Of a DNA stretch of 64,000 nt, positions 51,891-60,924 are shown in pieces (positions within the stretch are counted from its first letter, which is position 1; each line of letters opens with the position of its first letter). This DNA is from Burkholderia catarinensis (GTDB lineage: Bacteria > Pseudomonadota > Gammaproteobacteria > Burkholderiales > Burkholderiaceae). Below the pieces are notes generated by a model that did no database searches, was not told where the DNA came from, and saw nothing but the letters and a program-made list of their open reading frames with translations. The position numbers were made by a program, and so were the translations under genes. The DNA lies in contig NZ_MDEQ02000021.1 in NCBI RefSeq assembly GCF_001883705.2, positions 1-64,000 on the forward strand, read 5' to 3'.

Positions 51891-52123
51891 CGGAATCTCC
51901 TTTCATGTGGATGCCGATGCATGTTCGCGGATCTTCCCAGACAGCAACAGGCGCTGCTTTGCGTAAAAAAATACTGCGTGTCACATCCAAGCACTTGCGA
52001 TAAGCAGCCGGCGCCCGTTGTAGCTGAGAGCAAACTCCAGGCATACGGCCACAATGCTGCCGCTGGCTAAGTTGCTGACTGGCTATAGCGAAGCAGCAGT
52101 GCGTATCACAATGAGAAACACAG

Positions 52124-52885
52124 ATGAAGAACTCCGAAGCTACTTCCCCACAGACCATTGAGACCATCGCCCGGATCAGATCCTCGCAACGGATGAAGCA
52201 ATCAATGTGCTTTCAACAAAAGGAAGTGCTCGTGTCCGACCTCAAACATGAGATCGATCGCACGCGCGACTGCCTAAGCTGGCCGTTCGAAAACGTAGGC
52301 AAACCGTTCGCTGCATACTTGGACCGCGTCACGGCATTCGATCGGCTTCCCGATCCGATTGATAGCGTCACGTCAGCCCACATGGGCCAACAACGGAGCG
52401 CGCTCGTCGAAAGCTATCCTGAGCCACCTCAATGTTGCTCGGACCTCGAATATCGCTCGCACCTGCTGGAGGCCTGCCTGAACCTGACGCGGGGGGAAGA
52501 TGCATGGAAACAAGGCCACCCAGAAGAAGCTTGGTTCTTCATCTCCGAGGCAAAAAATTGTCTCGGGCGGGCAGACGGCTACTACCAGGTCATGGCGGAC
52601 CAAAATATAAAAACGTCGCGGGCTACACGCGGGGGACACCAGAAAGCCCAGAATGCGAAGGACAAGGAGCAGCAGTTGTACATCCAGCTACTGAAAGATC
52701 TGGCGCCATTCGATGGATGGAAATCCGAGTCAGAAGCCGTCGAGAAAATTTCAAGCATAGCCATTGGCATTCTCGAAACCTTCGGCATAGCAGCTGGTGA
52801 TACGTATGCGAAATTGTCTGAAATGCTAGGCAGCGATTCCAACGTAAGAGCCGTATTCGAGAAAAAGCAAAAGCGTGCGAGATGA
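52124..52885 (+). CDS. cargo gene of unknown function between AlpA and integrase
   Basis: The product has 253 residues and starts MKNSEATSPQTIETIARIRS. It is soluble and helical, with EYRSHLLEACLNLTRGEDAWKQGHPEEAWFFISEAKNCLG in the centre, reminiscent of a TPR-like pair of helices, and a basic C terminus (VFEKKQKRAR). No catalytic motif or domain is recognised. In P4-like satellites such positions next to the integrase hold variable cargo, often anti-phage genes; that idea rests only on position. It is transcribed opposite to the integrase. Confidence 0.65.
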   Translation: MKNSEATSPQTIETIARIRSSQRMKQSMCFQQKEVLVSDLKHEIDRTRDCLSWPFENVGKPFAAYLDRVTAFDRLPDPIDSVTSAHMGQQRSALVESYPEPPQCCSDLEYRSHLLEACLNLTRGEDAWKQGHPEEAWFFISEAKNCLGRADGYYQVMADQNIKTSRATRGGHQKAQNAKDKEQQLYIQLLKDLAPFDGWKSESEAVEKISSIAIGILETFGIAAGDTYAKLSEMLGSDSNVRAVFEKKQKRAR

Positions 52886-52941
52886 GGCAAGCTGTATCGC
52901 GCTTCGCGCGCAAATCGCCTCAGTTCTCTTGCACTTGTATC

Positions 52942-54150
52942 TCAATCTACGAGCCCGGTTGACCCTGCCCCGATCTTCAGCTTGTCGAGATAATCTGCCC
53001 ACTTCTGCATCATCGCTCTCCGCTCCTTGATGAACTTCGTGCGGTTATATGCCTTGCCGAGCGTGTCCGGCACGGCATGAGCAAGCTGGTGCTCGATCAC
53101 CTCAGGTTTTTGCTCCAGTTCCTCGTGAAGAATCGTGCGTGCCATGGCTCGAAAACCGTGGCCGGTAATTTCAGTACGGGTGTCATAGCCCAACCGGCGG
53201 AGGGCAGCATTGACCGCGGCGTCGCTCATCGGACGCTGAGACGAACGTGCTCCCGGAAAGACATAGCGGCCGTGACCGGTCAGCGCTTGGAGCTCTAGCA
53301 AGATCTGAACAGCTTGGGTCGCAAGCGGAACCAGATGCTCGGTCGACGTCTTCGTAACGAGGTATCGCCACTCACCCTTGCCAAGATCGAACTGAGCCCA
53401 CTCGGCCTTGCGCAGCTCTCCGGGTCGAGTGAACAACATGGGTGCGAGCTTGAGCGCGCAAAGGACAGGAAACGTGCCAGAAAAGCCATCGAATGCCCGA
53501 AGCATGGCACCAACCTTCGCCGGCTCCGTAATGGAAGCAAAATGGGTCGTCTGCGCCGGTGGAATGGCATTGACCAGATCGCGAGCCGGATCAAATTTAC
53601 AATAACCTTCCTTGATTCCGTAGCGGAATGCACGACTGATCTCGCCGCGGACCTTGTGGGCGGTGAAACGAGCGCCGCGACTGTCGATCCGCTTGAGGAC
53701 CGTCAGGACTTCAGGCGCATCGATTTCCGCTACCGGCCGCTTGCCTATCCACGGGAAAACATCCTTCTCAAAGCGAGCCTTGGTCTTCGCCATCGACCCA
53801 GTCGTAACATACGGCTTTAGTTCATCCATCCAGCCAAGCGCAACGGCCTCGAAGGAATTGGTCGCGGCGAGGCGTGCAGTACGCTTATCAGCTTTCTTCG
53901 CTTCGCCGGGATCGACACCAGCGGCAAGCTTCTTTCGGGCGTCATCACGCTTCTCCCGAGCAGCAGCTAACGGCACGTCGGGGTAGACGCCCAACGCAAG
54001 CCGCTTCTCCTTGCCCAGGAAACGGTATTTGAGCCGCCAGTATTTCCCGCCGGACGGTGAAACCTCAAGGTACATGCCGCCGCCATCAGCGAGGCGGTAC
54101 GGCTTTTCACGCGGAGCGGCTTTACGAATCGCGACGTCGGTCAACGGCAT
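52942..54150 (-). CDS. P4-type tyrosine integrase
   Basis: The product has 402 residues. The N-terminal DUF4102 arm-binding domain is visible (LADGGGMYLEVSPSGGKYWRLKYRFLGKEKRLALGVYPDV), followed by the SAM-like core-binding domain. The catalytic part has TRPGELRKAEW (Arg), HGFRAMARTIL (His-x-x-Arg), HQLAH and the nucleophile tyrosine in AYNR. The gene lies 196 bases from the 3' end of tRNA-Thr, as usual for integrases using tRNA targets. It should catalyse integration and excision of the island. Confidence 0.95.
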   Translation of the reverse strand: MPLTDVAIRKAAPREKPYRLADGGGMYLEVSPSGGKYWRLKYRFLGKEKRLALGVYPDVPLAAAREKRDDARKKLAAGVDPGEAKKADKRTARLAATNSFEAVALGWMDELKPYVTTGSMAKTKARFEKDVFPWIGKRPVAEIDAPEVLTVLKRIDSRGARFTAHKVRGEISRAFRYGIKEGYCKFDPARDLVNAIPPAQTTHFASITEPAKVGAMLRAFDGFSGTFPVLCALKLAPMLFTRPGELRKAEWAQFDLGKGEWRYLVTKTSTEHLVPLATQAVQILLELQALTGHGRYVFPGARSSQRPMSDAAVNAALRRLGYDTRTEITGHGFRAMARTILHEELEQKPEVIEHQLAHAVPDTLGKAYNRTKFIKERRAMMQKWADYLDKLKIGAGSTGLVD

Positions 54151-54224
54151 AAGGCATCTACCTTACAGCAATAGGGGGCACTTTTCCCGGGAGCATTTGC
54201 CAGACTGCGAAGATTCCCCCGGAG

Positions 54225-54242
54225 GTGCCCCCACATGCCCCC
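54225..54242. repeat. putative arm-type integrase sites, right end
   Basis: Two direct copies of TGCCCCC (54225-54232 and 54236-54242) lie about 105 bases inside the right attachment site, matching the pair at 15730-15750. A third copy in reverse (GGGGGCAC) is at 54171-54178. These are candidate arm sites for the integrase. Confidence 0.6.
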
Positions 54243-54281
54243 GGATTCAGACGGGCATCACTGGACAACGCTGGAATAAAA

Positions 54282-54313
54282 AAACCCGTGAAGCCTTATG
54301 CTATCACGGGTTT
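54282..54313 (-). terminator. terminator after tRNA-Thr, supplied by the island
   Basis: AAACCCGTGA (54282-54291) pairs with TCACGGGTTT (54304-54313). Read on the minus strand it ends in a run of T, so it stops transcription coming from the tRNA before the integrase. A short palindrome TCCAAGGA-TG-TCCTTGGA (54321-54338) lies between it and the tRNA. Confidence 0.85.
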
Positions 54314-54346
54314 GAAGATTTCCAAGGATGTCCTTGGATAGGTATT

Positions 54347-54422
<76 letters not shown>

Positions 54423-54441
54423 GTAAGCGCGAGATTCTACC

Positions 54442-54969
54442 TCATTTCACGATCTTGAGGCGAGGTCTGCTGCTGCCTTTTGAACCGTCGCCATCGCCGT
54501 CGGTTTTCGGCGGTTCGTCGGCGCCTTCGGAAGGCTCTTCGTTCGCGCCGCTGTTGGCAACCGGCGTCAACGCAGCAGGTGACTCGTCACGCTGCGCATC
54601 ATCGGCGTGCACCGCCTCTTCGTCGAACGTGCCCGAATCCTCGCCTTCGCCCGCGACCGCATCGACCTGGAACGCCATCCCCTGCCCGTTCTCGCGCGCA
54701 TAAATCGCGAGCACGTTGGCAACCGGAATCTCGATCTTGTGCGCCTTCCCGGAGAACCGGGCAGTGAACTCGATCCACTCGTTGCCCATCTGCAACTGGC
54801 TCGTCGCCTCGAAGCTGATGTTGAGCACGATCTCGCCGTCACGCACGAACTGACGCGGCACGCGCGTCGAGTTGTCGACCCTCACCGCGATATGCGGCGT
54901 GTAACCGTTATCGGTGCACCACTCGTACAGCGCGCGCAGCAGATAAGGCTTCGTTGAAATCTCTTGCAT
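54442..54969 (-). CDS. sspB: ClpXP adaptor SspB
   Basis: The product has 175 residues from ATG 54969 (MQEISTKPYLLRALYEW). The SspB domain is conserved: TPHIAVRVDN, VPRQFVRDGEIVLNISFEAT and FTARFSGKAHKIEIPVANVLAIYARENGQGMAF. The acidic, variable C-terminal tail ends in RPRLKIVK, the short motif that binds ClpX. It delivers ssrA-tagged proteins to ClpXP. It follows sspA and ends 20 bases before the tRNA. Confidence 0.96.
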   Translation of the reverse strand: MQEISTKPYLLRALYEWCTDNGYTPHIAVRVDNSTRVPRQFVRDGEIVLNISFEATSQLQMGNEWIEFTARFSGKAHKIEIPVANVLAIYARENGQGMAFQVDAVAGEGEDSGTFDEEAVHADDAQRDESPAALTPVANSGANEEPSEGADEPPKTDGDGDGSKGSSRPRLKIVK

Positions 54970-55040
54970 CACAATCCTCGAACCCGGAGCGGGCACACGG
55001 CACGCCGCGCCGCCCGCTCCGTCATGCCTTCATTGCATCA

Positions 55041-55652
55041 TTAACGACGCATGACCTTTTCGGACGGCGTCAGTGCTTCGATATAGGCCGGACGGCTGAA
55101 GATCCGTTCGGCGTACTTCATCAGCGGCGCAGCGTTCTTCGACAGCTCGATGCCGTAGTGATCCAGACGCCACAGCAGCGGCGCGATCGCGACGTCGAGC
55201 ATCGAGAATTCCTCGCCGAGCATGTACTTGTTCTTCACGAAGATCGGCGCGAGCTGCGTCAGGCGATCGCGGATCGCGAGGCGTGCCTTCTCGTGATTCT
55301 TCTCCGCTGCCTTGCCCTTCTCGTTCTCGAGCGTGCTGACGTGGACGAACAGCTCCTTCTCGAAGTTGAGCAGGAACAGGCGCGCACGTGCGCGTTGCAC
55401 CGGGTCGGCCGGCATCAGTTGCGGATGCGGGAAGCGCTCGTCGATGTACTCGTTGATGATGTTCGATTCGTACAGGATCAGGTCGCGCTCGACCAGGATC
55501 GGCACCTGACCATACGGGTTCATCACCGAAATGTCTTCCGGCTTGTTGAACAGGTCGACGTCACGGATTTCGAAGTCCATGCCCTTCTCGAACAGCACCA
55601 GCCGGCAACGCTGGGAGAACGGGCAAGTTGTGCCGGAATACAGAACCATCAT
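55041..55652 (-). CDS. sspA: stringent starvation protein A
   Basis: The product has 203 residues. The glutathione S-transferase-like fold starts MMVLYSGTTCPFSQRCRLVL, then NPYGQVPILVERDLILYESNIINEYIDERFPHPQLMP, and the helical C-terminal domain includes FSMLDVAIAPLLWRLDHYGI. SspA binds RNA polymerase and alters transcription in stress and stationary phase and has no GST activity. It follows petC in the pet-ssp operon arrangement typical of beta-proteobacteria. Confidence 0.96.
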   Translation of the reverse strand: MMVLYSGTTCPFSQRCRLVLFEKGMDFEIRDVDLFNKPEDISVMNPYGQVPILVERDLILYESNIINEYIDERFPHPQLMPADPVQRARARLFLLNFEKELFVHVSTLENEKGKAAEKNHEKARLAIRDRLTQLAPIFVKNKYMLGEEFSMLDVAIAPLLWRLDHYGIELSKNAAPLMKYAERIFSRPAYIEALTPSEKVMRR

Positions 55653-55746
55653 ATTTGCGTTTCCTCAAAAAAGCCGAGGGCCGGCACGCGGCGCAACCCC
55701 TTTCACGGGTTCCGCCTTGCGCCGGCCCCACGCCGGTCAGGCGTGT

Positions 55747-56505
55747 TTACTTGATATCTTTCCAGTATGCGGCATTGAGCCGCCAGGCCAGGAAAGTCAG
55801 GACACCGAGAAAGATCAGCACCCACACGCCGAGGCGTTTGCGGGTCTGCTGGGCCGGCTCGGACATCCATGTCATATAGGCCACCAGGTCGGCAACCGCA
55901 GCATCATAATCCGGCGACGACAGCGTCCCCGGCACGACCTGCTGGAAGCCGACGAGCGTGTGGACCTTCTCGCCCGTCTCCTCGTCCGTCTTGTCTTCGA
56001 ATTTGGCAGTGCGCTGCCCCTGCAGTTGCCACAGCACATGGGGCATGCCGACGTTCTCGAACACCGCGTTGTTCCAGCCGCTCGGCCGCGTATCGTCGCG
56101 ATAGAAACTCCGCAGATACGTATACAGCCAGTCGCGACCGCGGGCCCGCTCCTCGACCGACAGGTCGGGCGGCGAGGTGCCGAGCCAGTTCTTCGCGTCT
56201 TCAGGCCGCATCGCGACGGACATCGTGCTCCCGACCTTGTCGGTCGTGAACAGGAGATTCGTTTCGATCTCCTTCTGGGATATGCCCAGATCCGTCAGAC
56301 GGTTGTAGCGCATCAGGTTCGCGCTGTGGCAGTTCAAGCAATAGTTTACAAACAATTGCGCGCCGTGCTGAAGCGAAACGAGATTTTCCGTGTTATCGGG
56401 CGCCCGGTCGAGCGGAAAATTACCTTCCGCCCGCACGGCCGGCGCCGCCAGCAGCGCACACACAGTCGCCCCGATCAGCGCGAGTGTCGAAAGCAGTTTC
56501 TTCAT
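55747..56505 (-). CDS. petC: cytochrome c1 of the bc1 complex
   Basis: The product has 252 residues with GAGGAG upstream. The signal peptide ends about residue 26 (AVRA). The haem-binding motif is CLNCH (about 56-60), and the C terminus has the anchoring helix (LGVWVLIFLGVLTFLAWRL). It contains the axial Met region TVSMAMRP-like as TMSVAMRPEDAK. It is the third gene of petABC and receives electrons from the Rieske protein. Confidence 0.96.
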   Translation of the reverse strand: MKKLLSTLALIGATVCALLAAPAVRAEGNFPLDRAPDNTENLVSLQHGAQLFVNYCLNCHSANLMRYNRLTDLGISQKEIETNLLFTTDKVGSTMSVAMRPEDAKNWLGTSPPDLSVEERARGRDWLYTYLRSFYRDDTRPSGWNNAVFENVGMPHVLWQLQGQRTAKFEDKTDEETGEKVHTLVGFQQVVPGTLSSPDYDAAVADLVAYMTWMSEPAQQTRKRLGVWVLIFLGVLTFLAWRLNAAYWKDIK

Positions 56506-56526
56506 GTCGTTCTCTCCTCGCTCACG

Positions 56527-57906
56527 TTAATGGGGCTTGAAGCGCACCCGCTCCGGCGGCTGCTTGAACGTGCCAAGCTGCGTCCAGACGGGCATGCCGA
56601 GGAAGAACGCGAAGTAGATCAGCGCACAGACCTGCGCGATCAGCGTCGAGGCCGGCGATGGCGGCCGCGTGCCGAGGAACCCGAGGGTCAGGAACGCCAC
56701 GACGAAGATCCCGAGGAACACCTTGTGGAACAGCGGACGGTAGCGGATCGACTTCACCGGGCTGCGGTCGAGCCACGGCAGGAAGAACAGCGAGATCACC
56801 GCCGAACCCATCACGACCACGCCCCAGAACTTCGACTCCGTCAGGTACATGAACACGACGATCGCCGCAGCCAGCACCGGCAGCCCGACCTTCCACTTGC
56901 CGCGCGCGCGAACCAGCGCAAGCACGCCGAGCAGCGCGATCACGATCATCAGCACGATCTTGAACGGGTCGGTAGTCGCGCGCAGCATCGCGTAGAACGC
57001 GGTGAAGTACCAGACCGGCGCGATCTCGGGCGGCGTCTGCAACGGGTTCGCCGGGACGAAGTTGTTCGCCTCGAGGAAGTAGCCGCCCATCTCCGGCGAG
57101 AAGAACACGATCAGCGCGAACACCATCAGGAACACGCACACGCCGAAGAAATCGTGCACCGAGTAGTACGGGTGGAACGGGATGCCGTCGAGCGGAATGC
57201 CGTTCTCGCCCTTCTTCGCCTTGATCTCGATGCCGTCCGGGTTATTCGACCCCACTTCGTGAAGCGCGACGAGGTGCGCGATCACGAGGCCGACCAGCAC
57301 GAGCGGAATCGCGATCACGTGGAACGCGAAGAAGCGGTTCAGCGTGACGTCGGACACGACGTAGTCGCCGCGGATCCACAGCGACAGGTCGGGGCCGACG
57401 AACGGGATCGCCGAGAACAGGTTCACGATCACCTGCGCGCCCCAGAACGACATCTGGCCCCACGGCAGCAGGTAGCCGAAGAACGCCTCGGCCATCAGGC
57501 ACAGGAAGATCGCGCAGCCGAAGATCCACACGAGCTCGCGCGGCTTGCGGTACGACCCGTACAACAGCCCGCGGAACATGTGCAGGTAGACGACGACAAA
57601 GAACAGCGACGCGCCCGTGGAGTGCAGGTAGCGGATCAGCCAGCCCCACGGCACCTCGCGCATGATGTACTCGACCGACGCGAACGCGAGCGTCGAGTCG
57701 GGCTTGTAGTTCATCGTCAGGAAGATGCCCGTGACGATCTGGTTGACGAGCACGAGCAGCGCGAGGGAGCCGAAGAAGTACCAGAAGTTGAAGTTCTTCG
57801 GCGCGTAGTACTCGGAAACGTGCTTCTTCCAGGTAGAAGTGAGCGGGAAGCGCTGGTCGATCCAGCCGGTGAGACCTGTCGTGGAGACTTCCTTGTTGTC
57901 GGCCAT
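56527..57906 (-). CDS. petB: cytochrome b of the bc1 complex
   Basis: The product has 459 residues from ATG 57906 (MADNKEVSTTGLTGWIDQRFPL), which overlaps the petA stop by one base; upstream in-frame sequence belongs to petA. It has eight or more membrane helices, with the haem histidines in LRYLHSTGASLFFVVVYLHMFRG and FFAFHVIAIPLVLVGLVIAHLVALHEVGSNNPDG, and the PEWY-like Qo segment as PVWYF. It passes electrons from ubiquinol across the inner membrane. Confidence 0.97.
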   Translation of the reverse strand: MADNKEVSTTGLTGWIDQRFPLTSTWKKHVSEYYAPKNFNFWYFFGSLALLVLVNQIVTGIFLTMNYKPDSTLAFASVEYIMREVPWGWLIRYLHSTGASLFFVVVYLHMFRGLLYGSYRKPRELVWIFGCAIFLCLMAEAFFGYLLPWGQMSFWGAQVIVNLFSAIPFVGPDLSLWIRGDYVVSDVTLNRFFAFHVIAIPLVLVGLVIAHLVALHEVGSNNPDGIEIKAKKGENGIPLDGIPFHPYYSVHDFFGVCVFLMVFALIVFFSPEMGGYFLEANNFVPANPLQTPPEIAPVWYFTAFYAMLRATTDPFKIVLMIVIALLGVLALVRARGKWKVGLPVLAAAIVVFMYLTESKFWGVVVMGSAVISLFFLPWLDRSPVKSIRYRPLFHKVFLGIFVVAFLTLGFLGTRPPSPASTLIAQVCALIYFAFFLGMPVWTQLGTFKQPPERVRFKPH

Positions 57907-58526
57907 CACGCTTCTCCTTTCTCGTCCTTGCCGATCACGAGGGTCGTCGCCGACGTGAACATGTAGGGCGGGATGTCGAGATTCTGAGGCGCCGGCTTGT
58001 TCTTGAACACGCGTCCGGCGAGGTCGTAGGTCGAACCGTGGCACGGGCACAGGAAACCGCCCGGCCAGTCGTCCGGCAGGCTCGGCTGCGGACCCGGCAC
58101 GAAGCGTTGGCTAGGCGTGCAGCCGAGGTGCGTACACACGGCCATCACGACGAGAATGTTCTTGCGATCGGCCCGCGAGCGATATTCGTTGGTGCAATAC
58201 GCGGGCAACGGCATCGAATACACGGATTTCGAGGTCGGATCGGCCACTTCCTTGTCGGCCTTGACTACGTCGGCCAGCATCGAGTCGGTGCGATTCAGGA
58301 TCCAGACGGGCTTGCCGCGCCACGGCACGGTGACCATCTCGCCGGGCTTCAGGCCGCTGATGTCGACCTCGACCGGTGCACCGGCCGCTTTCGCTTTCGC
58401 GGACGGCGCAAGCGACGCCGCGAAAGGTATGACGGTGGCTACGCCTCCTACGCCACCTGCTACGGATGTCGCAATCAGCCAGGTACGGCGGCCGCTGTCG
58501 ACGCGTTTCTCTTCCTTGTCTCGCAT
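57906..58526 (-). CDS. petA: Rieske iron-sulphur subunit of the bc1 complex
   Basis: The product has 206 residues from ATG 58526 (MRDKEEKRVDSGRRTWLI). The N-terminal Arg pair and hydrophobic stretch (about 14-42) form a Tat-type signal anchor. The 2Fe-2S ligands are in CTHLGC and CPCHGS with the loop in between. Tat genes are 3 kb away and would export the folded subunit. The region upstream (58527-58744) is A/T-rich and should contain the pet promoter. Confidence 0.97.
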   Translation of the reverse strand: MRDKEEKRVDSGRRTWLIATSVAGGVGGVATVIPFAASLAPSAKAKAAGAPVEVDISGLKPGEMVTVPWRGKPVWILNRTDSMLADVVKADKEVADPTSKSVYSMPLPAYCTNEYRSRADRKNILVVMAVCTHLGCTPSQRFVPGPQPSLPDDWPGGFLCPCHGSTYDLAGRVFKNKPAPQNLDIPPYMFTSATTLVIGKDEKGEA

Positions 58527-58744
58527 CACACGCCCCACTTCTGAGTTGGATTTTCCGTCACGACTTTTCATTCCGCCGCTAGTGTGCGCGAATGGAGTCG
58601 CCATTTACAAGGCCCGGAGATGAAAATCCCGTCGAAGTGATTGATAGTTAAGGGTTTTCCCCCACTATCGGAGCGATTAAATCATTTCTCTTTTAAGCGT
58701 TTGCTACATTGAGAAAATTCGATGCGCTGCCGCAATTCCGGCCT

Positions 58745-59491
58745 TCAGACCGGATTATGAATATCGATAAAAAGGTGTTCGATATCGAATTCTTCGGACA
58801 AGTGGGCGCCCAGCGCCTGGATTCCGTAGCGTTCGGTCGCATGGTGCCCTGCCGCAACGAACGCGACGCCGCTCTCGGCCGACGCGTGCGTGACGGGTTC
58901 CGATACCTCGCCGGTCAGGAACACGTCGGCACCGGCCTCGATCGCCGCATCGAAATAGCTCTGCGCGGCGCCCGTGCACCAGGCGATGCGGCGCATCTGC
59001 ATGTCCGGATCGCCGAGCACGAGCGGCGTGCGGCCGAGCGTGCGCTCGACCTTCGCGACGAAGTGCTCGAGCGTGACGGGCATCGGCAGCGTCGCCATCC
59101 AGCCGAGGTCGCCTTCGCCGAAACGCTGCTCGCCGATCAGCCCGAGCTTCTCGCCGAGCTGCGCGTTGTTGCCGAATTCGGGATGCGCGTCGAGCGGCAG
59201 GTGGAACGCGAACAGGTTCAGGTCGTTCGCGAGCAGCAGCTTCAGCCGCTGATACTTGCGGCCCGTGATCTGCGGCGCCTCGTTGCGCCAGAAATAGCCG
59301 TGATGGACGAGCACGGCATCCGCCCCCCATTCGAGCGCGGCTTCGAGAAACGCGACCGACGCCGTCACGCCGGTGGCGATCTTCTCGATCTTGCGGCGCC
59401 CCTCGACCTGGAGGCCGTTCGGGCAATAGTCCTTGAAGCGCGCGGTTTCAAGGGTATTGTTCAAGTACAATTCGAGTTCGATCCGATCCAT
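58745..59491 (-). CDS. Nif3-like dinuclear metal protein (YbgI/YqfO family)
   Basis: The product has 248 residues from ATG 59491. The Nif3 pattern is clear: DYCPNGLQVEGRRKIEKIATGVTASVAFLEAALEWGADAVLVHHGYFW, later LPLDAHPEFGNNAQLG, and C-terminal DVFLTGEVSEPVTHASAESGVAFVAAGHHATERYG. His and Asp/Glu residues of these motifs bind two metals. Functions proposed for the family include GTP cyclohydrolase-like activity, which is not settled. It is divergent from the protease gene with only 21 bases between the starts. Confidence 0.95.
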   Translation of the reverse strand: MDRIELELYLNNTLETARFKDYCPNGLQVEGRRKIEKIATGVTASVAFLEAALEWGADAVLVHHGYFWRNEAPQITGRKYQRLKLLLANDLNLFAFHLPLDAHPEFGNNAQLGEKLGLIGEQRFGEGDLGWMATLPMPVTLEHFVAKVERTLGRTPLVLGDPDMQMRRIAWCTGAAQSYFDAAIEAGADVFLTGEVSEPVTHASAESGVAFVAAGHHATERYGIQALGAHLSEEFDIEHLFIDIHNPV

Positions 59492-59512
59492 ATAAACCTC
59501 TAATCTATTCAG

Positions 59513-60718
59513 ATGCTTAGACGCTTCTGGCTGTTCTTCGCGCAGGCGGTTACCGTGCTGCTCGCGCTGATGTTCATCGTCGTGACGCTCAAGCCGCAAT
59601 GGCTGCAACGGCAAGGACAGCTCGGCAAGCAGCTCGCCACGCCGATCGTCGCGCTGCGGGAAGTCGCGCCGGGCATCGGCGGCGCGCCGGCGACCACGTC
59701 GTATGCCGAAGCCGCGCAGAAGGCGATGCCGGCCGTCGTCAACGTATTCTCCAGCAAGGACGGCTCGCTGCCGCCCGACCCGCGCGCGAAAGATCCGCTG
59801 TTCCGCTATTTCTTCGGCGACCGCAACGCCCGCAAGCAGCAGGACGAACCCGCAGCCAACCTTGGCTCGGGCGTTATCGTGAGCCCTGAAGGTTACATTC
59901 TAACGAACCAGCACGTCGTGGACGGCGCCGACCAGATCGAAGTCGCGCTCGCCGACGGCCGCACCGGCACCGCCAAGGTGATCGGCAGCGATCCCGAGAC
60001 CGACCTGGCCGTGCTGAAGATCAACATGACGAACCTGCCGACGATCACGCTCGGCCGCTCCGACCAGTCGCGGGTCGGCGACGTCGTGCTCGCGATCGGC
60101 AACCCGTTCGGCGTCGGCCAGACGGTCACGATGGGGATCATCAGCGCGCTCGGCCGCAACCACCTCGGCATCAACACGTTCGAGAACTTCATCCAGACCG
60201 ACGCGCCGATCAACCCCGGCAACTCGGGCGGCGCGCTGGTCGACGTGAACGGCAACCTGCTCGGCATCAACACCGCGATCTACTCGCGCTCGGGCGGCTC
60301 GCTCGGCATCGGCTTCGCGATTCCCGTATCGACCGCGCGCACGGTGCTCGAAAGCATCATCACGTCGGGTTCGGTCACGCGCGGCTGGATCGGCGTCGAG
60401 CCGCAGGACGTCACGCCGGAAATCGCCGAGTCGTTCGGGCTCCAGCAGAAATCGGGCGCGATCGTCGCAGGCGTGCTGCAGGGCGGCCCGGCCGACAAGG
60501 CCGGCATCAAGCCGGGCGACATCCTGGTCACGGTCAATGGCGAGGAAATCACCGACACGACGAAGCTGCTGAACGTCGTCGCGCAGATCAAGCCGGGCAC
60601 GCCGACCAAGGTGCACGTCGTGCGCAAGGGCAAGGAGTTCGACGTGAACGTCGTGATCGGCAAGCGCCCGCCGCCGCCGAAGCAGACGCTCGACGAACAG
60701 GACAGCGATACCGAATGA
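59513..60718 (+). CDS. HtrA/DegQ-DegS-like serine protease
   Basis: The product has 401 residues. An N-terminal hydrophobic segment (about 6-26) acts as an anchor, followed by the trypsin-like domain with catalytic His134 (NQHVVDG), Asp164 (ETDLAVLKI) and Ser238 (NPGNSGGAL). A single PDZ domain follows (about 282-380, RGWIGVEPQDV to HVVRKGKEF). One PDZ and an uncleaved anchor suit a DegS-like sensor, while annotation in this genus often uses DegQ. It acts in the periplasm on misfolded proteins or in envelope stress signalling. Confidence 0.93.
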   Translation: MLRRFWLFFAQAVTVLLALMFIVVTLKPQWLQRQGQLGKQLATPIVALREVAPGIGGAPATTSYAEAAQKAMPAVVNVFSSKDGSLPPDPRAKDPLFRYFFGDRNARKQQDEPAANLGSGVIVSPEGYILTNQHVVDGADQIEVALADGRTGTAKVIGSDPETDLAVLKINMTNLPTITLGRSDQSRVGDVVLAIGNPFGVGQTVTMGIISALGRNHLGINTFENFIQTDAPINPGNSGGALVDVNGNLLGINTAIYSRSGGSLGIGFAIPVSTARTVLESIITSGSVTRGWIGVEPQDVTPEIAESFGLQQKSGAIVAGVLQGGPADKAGIKPGDILVTVNGEEITDTTKLLNVVAQIKPGTPTKVHVVRKGKEFDVNVVIGKRPPPPKQTLDEQDSDTE

Positions 60719-60764
60719 CGTCCGGCGGGCGGCGCGCCTCCGCGTGCCGCCTGCGAACGAAAAC

Positions 60765-60796
60765 GCAAAAGGGCAGCCGGTTGGCTGCCCTTTTGC
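60765..60796. terminator. bidirectional terminator between the protease gene and tatC
   Basis: GCAAAAGGGCAGCC (60765-60778) pairs with GGCTGCCCTTTTGC (60783-60796), with A and T runs inside the stem. It can stop both convergent transcripts. The following 60797-60924 holds no gene. Confidence 0.9.
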
Positions 60797-60924
60797 TTTG
60801 CATCGAAGCATTCTCGTGGCCGGTGAGGCAGCCTCGCCACCCGCGTTCCGGCCGACCATGCCACCGGGGCCGCATCGGGCATGGCCGGAAGGCCCGCCAC
60901 CGCGCGCCGCCCGGCACGCCCTCG

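Noticed and set aside
55531..57966. 811-codon plus-strand open frame opposite petC-petB
   Set aside because: Low-complexity Arg/Glu/His-rich translation antisense to well-known cytochrome genes; not a protein.
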